In this document: piece after piece, positions 30,920-36,868 of the stretch | Position numbering within the stretch: position 1 is the stretch's first letter | Layout: the number at the start of each line of letters is the position of its first letter | NCBI GenBank assembly: GCA_964628185.1 | Contig: CAZVLQ010000019.1 | Coordinates: 1 to 36,868, forward strand | Source of the DNA: CAZVLQ01 sp964628185 | GTDB taxonomy: Bacteria > Pseudomonadota > Zetaproteobacteria > Mariprofundales > Mariprofundaceae | Direction: 5' to 3' | Length of the DNA stretch: 36,868 bases | Notes under the pieces: generated by a model | What the model saw: the letters and a program-made list of their open reading frames with translations, nothing else | Databases searched by the model: none | What the model was told of the DNA's origin: nothing | Position numbers and translations under genes: made by a program

Positions 30920-32790
30920 GTCTGACGCAAATAAATCATCAAACAGGTAATGGCTGCCGGCGTCATGCCTGACAGACGTGAGGCCTGACCAAGATTCTGC
31001 GGCCGCTCCTGCTGCAGGCGCTGACGGCATTCCGTACTAAGCCCGTGCACGGCCTGATAGTCAAAACCCGAAGGAATCCGCTGGCATTCCAGTTGCCGGA
31101 AGCGCGCCACCTCCTGATCCTGTTTCTGAAGATATCCATCGTAATGAATCCGTGCCTTCAAGCTGATCAAATCACGCTGGTCAAGCGTCTTGACGCTGGC
31201 AAGCAGACTCAGTGCCGCATCAAGATCAACATCCTGACGGTGGGTATAGGCCGAAAAGGTAATGCCCTGCTGCGGCACGGGAAGATTCAGATCGGCCAGT
31301 CGATGCCGCCATGTCCGGCCGGCGCCAATACGCATTTGACGCAATTGCATCGAAGCTTCTTCCAGTCGATGCCGACGCTGCTCAAAACTCCGCTTACGCG
31401 CATCATCGTACAGCTCCAGCCGGATTGCCGTTTCAGCCAGACGAAGATCGGCATTATCCTCACGCAAATGAAGACGAAACTCGGCCCGGGAGGTGAACAT
31501 GCGGTATGGTTCGGTCACGCCTTTGTGTACCAGATCATCAATCATCACGCCAAGATAGGCATCCGCCCGATCCGGTACCCAGCTATCCACGCCCAGGGCA
31601 TGGGCTGCCGCGTTCACGCCCGCCAGTAATCCTTGTGCCGCAGCTTCTTCATATCCCGTCGTTCCATTGATCTGACCGGCATGAAAAAGAGCGGGGATCC
31701 GCTTGCATTCCAACGTCGGTTTCAGTTCCGTGGGATCCACGTAATCGTATTCAATCGCATAGCCCGGCCTTAGAATTATCGCCTTTTCCAGCCCCGGAAT
31801 ACTGCGTACAAAGGCCCATTGCACATCTACCGGCAGCGATGTGGAAATACCATTCGGATAAACCTCACCGCATTTCCTTCCTTCCGGCTCGAGAAAAATC
31901 TGATGGCTGCTCCTGTCGGCAAAGCGCACCACCTTGTCCTCGATGCTGGGACAATAGCGGGGGCCAACACTCCGGATGGCCCCTGAATACATGGGGGAGC
32001 GGTGAAGATGTTCGCGAATCAGCGCATGCGTTTGCTCCGAGGTGCGCGTAATGCGGCACGCCATCTGGTCCCCGGGCACCCTGTCGTGCAGGGAAGAAAA
32101 CGGCAAAACATCCGTTTCGCCCGGCTGTAATTCCAGCCGCTCCCAGCAGATACTGTTGCCATCCAGCCGTGGCGGCGTCCCCGTTTTGAGGCGCCCCAGC
32201 CTCAGTTCACGCCGATACAATTCATCCGTTAACCCGCAAACCGCCGCATCTCCGGCGCGCCCGGCGGAAATCTGTTTCTCTCCCACATGGATCACACCGC
32301 CCAGAAACGTGCCCGTGGTCAGGACCACGGCGCCGGCGTGATGCATGATGCCAAGTTCGTCCACGGCGCCAACCACCCGATCCTGCTCGAACAGCAATTC
32401 AGCAACGGTCCCCTGATACAGCAATACATTTGCCTGACCGGACAGCATGTGCCGCATGGCCATGTGATATGCCAGCCGGTCGCATTGAGCGCGCGTCGCC
32501 CGCACTGCCGGGCCCTTGCCGCGATTCAAAAGCCTGTATTGCAATGCGGCGCGGTCAGCCACCGCCCCCATGGCGCCGCCAAGCGCATCAACCTCGCGTA
32601 CGAGGTGACCCTTGCCAACTCCGCCTATGGCTGGATTGCAGGACATCTTGGCCACCGTATCAAGATTCTGTGTAATCAATCGCACGCGTGCACCCCGGCG
32701 CGATGCCGCCAGGGCCGCTTCACAGCCGGCATGGCCGGCGCCGATAACCAGCACATCCACGGGGCCATCCGGATGTTTCACGTGAAACAT
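30916..32790 (-). CDS. mnmG: tRNA uridine 5-carboxymethylaminomethyl modification enzyme MnmG (GidA)
   Basis: MnmG, an FAD protein, works with MnmE to modify the wobble uridine of several tRNAs. The Rossmann motif VLVIGAGHAGCEAAL is near the N-terminus; CNPAIGGVGKGHLVREVDALGG, TGTPPRLDG and GQINGTTGYEEAAAQG are family hallmarks. I start at ATG 32790 (MFHVKHPDG), 624 residues; ATG 32811 is possible. The FHVKH codons are a perfect parS. It is followed by rsmG with a 4-base overlap. Confidence 0.97.
   Translation of the reverse strand: MFHVKHPDGPVDVLVIGAGHAGCEAALAASRRGARVRLITQNLDTVAKMSCNPAIGGVGKGHLVREVDALGGAMGAVADRAALQYRLLNRGKGPAVRATRAQCDRLAYHMAMRHMLSGQANVLLYQGTVAELLFEQDRVVGAVDELGIMHHAGAVVLTTGTFLGGVIHVGEKQISAGRAGDAAVCGLTDELYRRELRLGRLKTGTPPRLDGNSICWERLELQPGETDVLPFSSLHDRVPGDQMACRITRTSEQTHALIREHLHRSPMYSGAIRSVGPRYCPSIEDKVVRFADRSSHQIFLEPEGRKCGEVYPNGISTSLPVDVQWAFVRSIPGLEKAIILRPGYAIEYDYVDPTELKPTLECKRIPALFHAGQINGTTGYEEAAAQGLLAGVNAAAHALGVDSWVPDRADAYLGVMIDDLVHKGVTEPYRMFTSRAEFRLHLREDNADLRLAETAIRLELYDDARKRSFEQRRHRLEEASMQLRQMRIGAGRTWRHRLADLNLPVPQQGITFSAYTHRQDVDLDAALSLLASVKTLDQRDLISLKARIHYDGYLQKQDQEVARFRQLECQRIPSGFDYQAVHGLSTECRQRLQQERPQNLGQASRLSGMTPAAITCLMIYLRQT
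32774..32789. promoter_or_regulatory. parS centromere site 2
   Basis: TGTTTCACGTGAAACA, a perfect 16-base palindrome identical to the parS consensus, lies in codons 1-6 of mnmG. It is about 2.4 kb from site 1 and in the same cluster as parAB. Confidence 0.97.
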
Positions 32791-32881
32791 GGTGTTATGA
32801 AGCGATTGCATCAGGCGGTGCAGCGTAAAATTTCCAAAGATAAAAATCCAGCCGATTTACTTCCAAAGAGGGTACGACTGA

Positions 32882-33035
32882 ACCACAAAGGCGCTAAGGC
32901 ACAAAGAGTGAAGATATGCGGATGTGCTCTTCGTACGGCATGCGGAAGATATCTTCCGATAAATTTCCGATCATCATCGCCTGATCAATGCCGCACATTT
33001 TATCTGCATTCTTTGTGCCTTAGCGCCTTTGTGGT
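32882..33035. repeat. MITE-like element with 29-bp terminal inverted repeats
   Basis: The 29 bases at 32882-32910 recur inverted at 33007-33035 with one mismatch, bounding 154 bp. The ends contain CACAAAGGCGCTAAGGCAC, a sequence type I recall as an interspersed repeat in many unrelated bacteria. The interior carries the perfect 16-base palindrome CGGAAGATATCTTCCG (32943-32958) and no gene. It fills most of the gap between prk and mnmG. No target duplication was evident by eye. Confidence 0.85.
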
Positions 33036-33073
33036 AAAATCAGATTTCAGGGGCAACAGGCTCGTGGTCCGGA

Positions 33074-33937
33074 TCAGACGCCGCGTTTCCTTTGCAGCAG
33101 GCCATGGACAATCGGAGTCAGGATTAACTCCATGGCCAGGATCATCTTGGCGGCGGGAATAACAATGGTGTTGCGCCGCGACATAAAAGAGTCCTTCAGC
33201 ATGGATAGCAGCCAGGGAAAATCGATGCCCCACCTTTGCGGGTCGCGAATCCGGATCACGATCACGCTCTCATCCGGAGTCGGGACGTCACGGGCAATAA
33301 ACGGATTGGATGTATCCACCAGGGGGACACGCTGGAAGTTAATGTCCGTGTGGGTGAACTGGGGCGTGATAAAGTGTATATAATCATGCATGCGCTGGAG
33401 GATATTATTGACGACGGCCTCGGTGGAGTAGCCGCGCATGGACGTGTCACGATGGATTTTCTGAATCCATTCCAGATTCACAACCGGCACGATGCCCATC
33501 AGCAGGTCCACGTAGGGCCGAACCTCTTCCACGCCGCCATGCAATCCTTCATAAAACAGCAGGTCGGAGCCCCCTCCTATCTCCTCCCACTCCGTGAATC
33601 GTCCGGGTTCAATGCCATAGATTCGGGCTTCTTCCTCATCATGGACATAATGGCGTGCCAATCCCTTGCCCGTTCTGCGGTAGGAGTCAAACAATTCGGC
33701 AATTTTATCAAACAGGTTGGCCTCATCAGAAAAATGGCTCAACCGTTTGCCTGCCGCCTCGAACTCCCTGGCTTTTTCACGAAATTCATAGCGATCAAAT
33801 TTGTGAAAACAATCGCCTTCCACAATGGCCGGCGTCACCTTTTCACGCCGGAAGATATGCTCCAGCGCTACTTTGGCGGTGCTTGTCCCGGCGCCGGAGG
33901 ACCCCGTTACTGAAATTACCGGATGTTTTGTAGACAT
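33074..33937 (-). CDS. prk: Phosphoribulokinase, proteobacterial class
   Basis: The kinase converts ribulose 5-phosphate to ribulose 1,5-bisphosphate, the CO2 acceptor of the Calvin cycle. The 287-residue product has a P-loop GSSGAGTST near the N-terminus, then EGDCFHKFDR, HFSDEAN, EWEEIGGGSDLLFYEGLHGG, VNLEWIQKIHRD and the motifs of the short octameric enzyme. GGAGGG sits four bases before the ATG. It lies between mnmE and mnmG with its own 167-base upstream gap, so it probably has its own promoter. No RuBisCO gene is in the window. Confidence 0.97.
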   Translation of the reverse strand: MSTKHPVISVTGSSGAGTSTAKVALEHIFRREKVTPAIVEGDCFHKFDRYEFREKAREFEAAGKRLSHFSDEANLFDKIAELFDSYRRTGKGLARHYVHDEEEARIYGIEPGRFTEWEEIGGGSDLLFYEGLHGGVEEVRPYVDLLMGIVPVVNLEWIQKIHRDTSMRGYSTEAVVNNILQRMHDYIHFITPQFTHTDINFQRVPLVDTSNPFIARDVPTPDESVIVIRIRDPQRWGIDFPWLLSMLKDSFMSRRNTIVIPAAKMILAMELILTPIVHGLLQRKRGV

Positions 33938-34104
33938 ATTCCCTCCAAATAATGTAATAAAATCAACAACTTAAGTAACCCAGGGTCCCACTCCGGATGC
34001 TTTGTCTGCTGATGTCTGTATGGCCGGGATTATGACGCACCGGGAGCCAATTGCAAAACACATACACAGTGATTGCCTTTCAAGGCTAATGAGTTAAACC
34101 GGCT
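33938..34104. other. Intergenic region upstream of prk
   Basis: This 167-base gap follows mnmE and precedes prk (both minus strand). It contains an AT-rich stretch (about 33945-33975) that could hold a promoter, but no box pair matches well enough to call. No terminator for mnmE is obvious. Confidence 0.4.
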
Positions 34105-35418
34105 TTATTTTCCGATACAAAACTCGGAAAATATACGATCCAGAATCTGCTCCATATCACCGATGCCCAGAATTTCTCCCAGCGCACCCCATGCCCGGCG
34201 CCATTCCAGCGCCACCAGGTCCAGCCTGTCCGGGTCATCAAGCAGCGCCAATCCATGCTCCATACATGTGCCGGCCCGACGCAGACATTGCTCATGCCGG
34301 GTCCTGGTTACAAGGATTCCCTCATCCGCTGCCGGGATATCCCCCAGGGCATGCGCCAGACCGGAAATCAGCTGATCAATACCGCGTCCCGTGAGAGCGC
34401 TGACGAGCATAAAATGCTCCGGCATCTTCTCTGCTTCAACCAGGTCCGCTTTATTCATCACCCTGATTGGGGCGCCGTCACCACCGGTCCATGTATCCGG
34501 ACGCGTCGCATCGGCGACAAACACAACGGCGTCCGCCTGATCGGCCGCCCGCATTGCCCGCATGACGCCTTCCCGTTCGATGTGATCCATGCTTTCCCGC
34601 AAACCCGCGGTATCCAGGATACGAACAGGAATGCCATGCACCTGAAAATCCGCCTCGAGGACATCGCGAGTCGTGCCGGGTGTTTCGCTGACGATCGCCC
34701 GATCCTGACCGGAAAGCCTGTTCAGCAGGCTGGATTTTCCCACGTTGGGCGCCCCGATGATGGCAACGACCGTGCCATCAAACAAACGCTCACCAAAAGC
34801 GGCGGATTCAAGTCCGCGCCTGATCGGTTCAAGCACATCCCCGCTTACCTGTTGCCGCAAGCGGTCACGCAGTAATGGAGAAATTTCCTCATCAGGAAAA
34901 TCGAGACAGGCTTCCACATGGGCCAGCAGGCCGGTAATTGTATCCATCAATTCTTCAACCTGCCGGCCGAATTCCCCCTGCAGGTGTCGCTGGGCCTGGC
35001 GCGCGGCGCGCAGGGTGGCTGCATCAATACATGCTGCGACCGCCTCCGCCTGTTCAAGGCTCATCTTTCCGTGCTCCACCGCACGGCGAGTAAATTCGCC
35101 CGGCAACGCCGGCCTTGCACCCAATGACAACACACGCTGCAGTAATCCGTTCAGGAGCACGGGGCTGCCATGCGCCTGTAATTCCACAACGTCCTCACCT
35201 GTATAGGAATGTGGCCCCCTGAAATACAGTACCAGCCCCTCATCCATAATATCGCCGTTTTCATCAAAAAAACGGGAAAAACAGAATTGCCCCGCACACC
35301 ATGGACGGGTCCGTCGGCTCAGGGATTGCGTCAGTTCAGCCGCATCGGGACCGGAAATCCGGATGATCCCCAGGCCACCCCGGCCAGCCGGCGTGGCGAC
35401 GGCGGCTATGGTCGCCAT
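34105..35418 (-). CDS. mnmE: tRNA modification GTPase MnmE (TrmE)
   Basis: MnmE partners MnmG in wobble-uridine modification. The 437-residue protein has the folate-binding N-terminus (ATPAGRGGLGIIRISG, GEFTRRA), the G domain with G1 GAPNVGKSS, G2 TPGTTRD, G3 DTAGLR and G4 NKAD, and the C-terminal FCIGK ending with the catalytic Cys. Start ATG 35416-35418, seven bases after the yidC stop. Confidence 0.97.
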   Translation of the reverse strand: MATIAAVATPAGRGGLGIIRISGPDAAELTQSLSRRTRPWCAGQFCFSRFFDENGDIMDEGLVLYFRGPHSYTGEDVVELQAHGSPVLLNGLLQRVLSLGARPALPGEFTRRAVEHGKMSLEQAEAVAACIDAATLRAARQAQRHLQGEFGRQVEELMDTITGLLAHVEACLDFPDEEISPLLRDRLRQQVSGDVLEPIRRGLESAAFGERLFDGTVVAIIGAPNVGKSSLLNRLSGQDRAIVSETPGTTRDVLEADFQVHGIPVRILDTAGLRESMDHIEREGVMRAMRAADQADAVVFVADATRPDTWTGGDGAPIRVMNKADLVEAEKMPEHFMLVSALTGRGIDQLISGLAHALGDIPAADEGILVTRTRHEQCLRRAGTCMEHGLALLDDPDRLDLVALEWRRAWGALGEILGIGDMEQILDRIFSEFCIGK

Positions 35419-35425
35419 ATGCGGG

Positions 35426-36868
35426 CTAGATCGCCTTCACCTGCTTCATGACATACCATTGCTGAGCGATCGACAGAATATTATTTACAAGCCAGTACAG
35501 GACCAGCCCGGAGGGGAAGAAAAGAAACATGAATGTAAAAATTACCGGTAAAAATTTCATGATTTTTGCCTGCATCGGATCAGGCGGCGTCGGATTCAGG
35601 CGCTGCTGAATCAGCATGGAAGCCCCCATCAAAACAGGCAGTACATAAAAAGGATCCATGGCTGAAAGGTCATGAATCCAGCCAAAAAATGGCGCCTGAC
35701 GCATCTCGATAGACATCAGAAGCACCTTGTACAAGGCGAAAAATACGGGAATCTGAATGACGACAGGAAGGCATCCACCCATTGGATTAACCTTGTGTTT
35801 CTTGTACAGGCCCATCATTTCCTGTCCCATTTTCTGGCGATCATCGCCATATAATTCCTTCAACCGTTTCATTTCGGGTTGCAACTTGCGCATGCCCGCC
35901 ATGGATTCGTATGATTTTTTCGTCGGCCAGAAAAACAGGATCTTGATTACAATAACCAGCAAGATGATACACAGGCCAAAATTATGGATGTACCTGTAGA
36001 ACCACAGCAACAGGTCATGCAACGGCTTTGAAATAAATGCAAACCAGCCGTAATCCACCGAGCGCTCGAGTCCTGCGCCCTGTTGCTTCATCACGGGTGT
36101 GGATTTCGGGCCAATATATATGCGTGAGTGAAAAACCGCACTCGCATCCTGCATGGCAGGATCATCAATCCGGCCCGCCTGATAGGTGTCCCCATCCGCC
36201 TTGAAATAATAACGGTGCGTTTGTGCCGGCCCGCCAAGCAATGCGGCAATGAAATAGCGGTTCATGATACCGGTCCAGCCGCCGGATGCGGTGAAAATAA
36301 CGGGGCTTTTCTTATCCAGGTCATCAAAAGAGATTTCCTTCAATTTTTCGTTTATCAGACCAATGGGGCCACGGTACTGATACATTCTTGTTTTCTCACG
36401 GTTCGGATGGCGTTCCACGACCTGATAATACATTTTCAGGCCTGTTCCATTCGTAATCCGGTCTTCGATATCAACCACATAGGATCCATGTGCCAGTTTC
36501 ATACGCCGAAACCACGCGCGGCCGTCCGTCAGACCGGCGCGTAATGTCAACACCGAGGCGTTGCCTTCTTTTGTGATGGAATCAACCCTGAATTTGGGGG
36601 TTGGCTGTCCCAGGATGCCTGCGTTGACATAGCGCGCATGGTCTTTTTGCGTTTCCAGTATGTTAACGGTGGGTGAACCGGGACGAATATCCTGATAGTA
36701 CTTGCTGGCTTGCGCCCCTGCCACGGCGCCACTGGCATTGATCTTCAGCGTGAGGAGATCATTTTTTAACTCTCCGATGTCCCGGCTTTCCCGCGGCAGT
36801 TTCGATGGCGGTGCGGAGACTATGCCTTCTTGTGGCAATTTCGATGGCGGCGCGGAGACTATGCCTTC
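35426..36868 (-). CDS. yidC: Membrane protein insertase YidC (partial, 5' end beyond window)
   Basis: YidC inserts and folds inner-membrane proteins, alone or with SecYEG. About 480 residues are seen. They comprise a large periplasmic domain (to roughly residue 240 of the visible part) and the conserved hydrophobic core with FFWPTKKSYESMAGMRKLQPEMKRLKELYGDD (abridged), MYKKHKVNPMGGCLP-type sequence and later membrane segments. The frame is open to the window edge, so the N-terminal membrane anchor is missing; a TTG at 36838 is only a Leu codon inside a repeat. The N-terminal linker holds the 13-residue repeat EGIVSAPPSKLPQ, ahead of the family's usual ELKNDLLTL strand. Confidence 0.95.
   Translation of the reverse strand, partial: EGIVSAPPSKLPQEGIVSAPPSKLPRESRDIGELKNDLLTLKINASGAVAGAQASKYYQDIRPGSPTVNILETQKDHARYVNAGILGQPTPKFRVDSITKEGNASVLTLRAGLTDGRAWFRRMKLAHGSYVVDIEDRITNGTGLKMYYQVVERHPNREKTRMYQYRGPIGLINEKLKEISFDDLDKKSPVIFTASGGWTGIMNRYFIAALLGGPAQTHRYYFKADGDTYQAGRIDDPAMQDASAVFHSRIYIGPKSTPVMKQQGAGLERSVDYGWFAFISKPLHDLLLWFYRYIHNFGLCIILLVIVIKILFFWPTKKSYESMAGMRKLQPEMKRLKELYGDDRQKMGQEMMGLYKKHKVNPMGGCLPVVIQIPVFFALYKVLLMSIEMRQAPFFGWIHDLSAMDPFYVLPVLMGASMLIQQRLNPTPPDPMQAKIMKFLPVIFTFMFLFFPSGLVLYWLVNNILSIAQQWYVMKQVKAI
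36787..36868 (-). repeat. In-frame 39-bp tandem repeat in yidC
   Basis: Two adjacent 39-base units are visible at the window end, differing at a few positions and encoding EGIVSAPPSKLP-Q/R. The second is cut by the window edge, so the full copy number is unknown. They lie in the linker between the first membrane segment and the periplasmic domain. Confidence 0.9.

Noticed and set aside
36836..36838. TTG as the yidC start codon
   Set aside because: It is a Leu codon within the tandem repeat. The frame stays open to the window edge, and the N-terminal membrane anchor of YidC would be missing.
1..36868. CRISPR array
   Set aside because: No regularly spaced short repeats were found. The only tandem repeat is the coding one in yidC.

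Overview
The window looks like part of the chromosome of an autotrophic gammaproteobacterium. Evidence for this is the conserved chromosome-partition neighbourhood yidC-mnmE-...-mnmG-rsmG-parA-parB with two parS sites, the secA-argJ-mutT order, the gmhB-plsC pair, an E. coli-like Fe superoxide dismutase, and a proteobacterial phosphoribulokinase of the Calvin cycle. Coding density is high and most of the window reads as GC-rich; the stretch at about 25.1-27.65 kb is visibly richer in A+T. Species identity cannot be told from the sequence alone.

Region by region: 1-289 is a non-coding repeat with inverted ends. 285-3607 (minus) is a tightly coupled operon: membrane-anchored dihaem cytochrome c, nadK, recN and a short argA-like acetyltransferase. 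sodB (minus) with its own terminator lies upstream of it. gmhB-plsC (plus) runs divergently from sodB, and a second copy of the repeat separates plsC from rsmA (minus). tpiA-secG-tRNA-Leu(GAG) and an aldo/keto reductase follow on the plus strand. A 60-residue conserved helical protein behind a long hairpin leads into putA, pcm and a giant NAD-glutamate dehydrogenase; putA plus the dehydrogenase would turn proline into glutamate and then 2-oxoglutarate. A Phd-VapC toxin-antitoxin pair, an MFS transporter and a PhoX-like lipoprotein come next.

20763-25012 (minus) is secA-argJ-mutT. 25013-27677 is an accessory-looking block: a DUF4143-type AAA ATPase, a MazF-like toxin with a ribbon-helix-helix antitoxin, and about 0.8 kb without convincing genes. 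From 27678 to the right end everything is on the minus strand and belongs to the partition/tRNA-modification cluster. Two genes usually absent from it are present: mtnA overlapping the end of parB, and prk between mnmE and mnmG next to a 154-bp inverted-repeat element. yidC runs off the right end inside an in-frame 39-bp tandem repeat.

I did not find a clearly new multi-gene system. The least ordinary items are the dihaem cytochrome coupled to nadK, the hairpin plus 60-residue protein ahead of putA, the parS palindrome that supplies the likely start codon of parA, the foreign genes in the partition cluster, and two short inverted-repeat element families.
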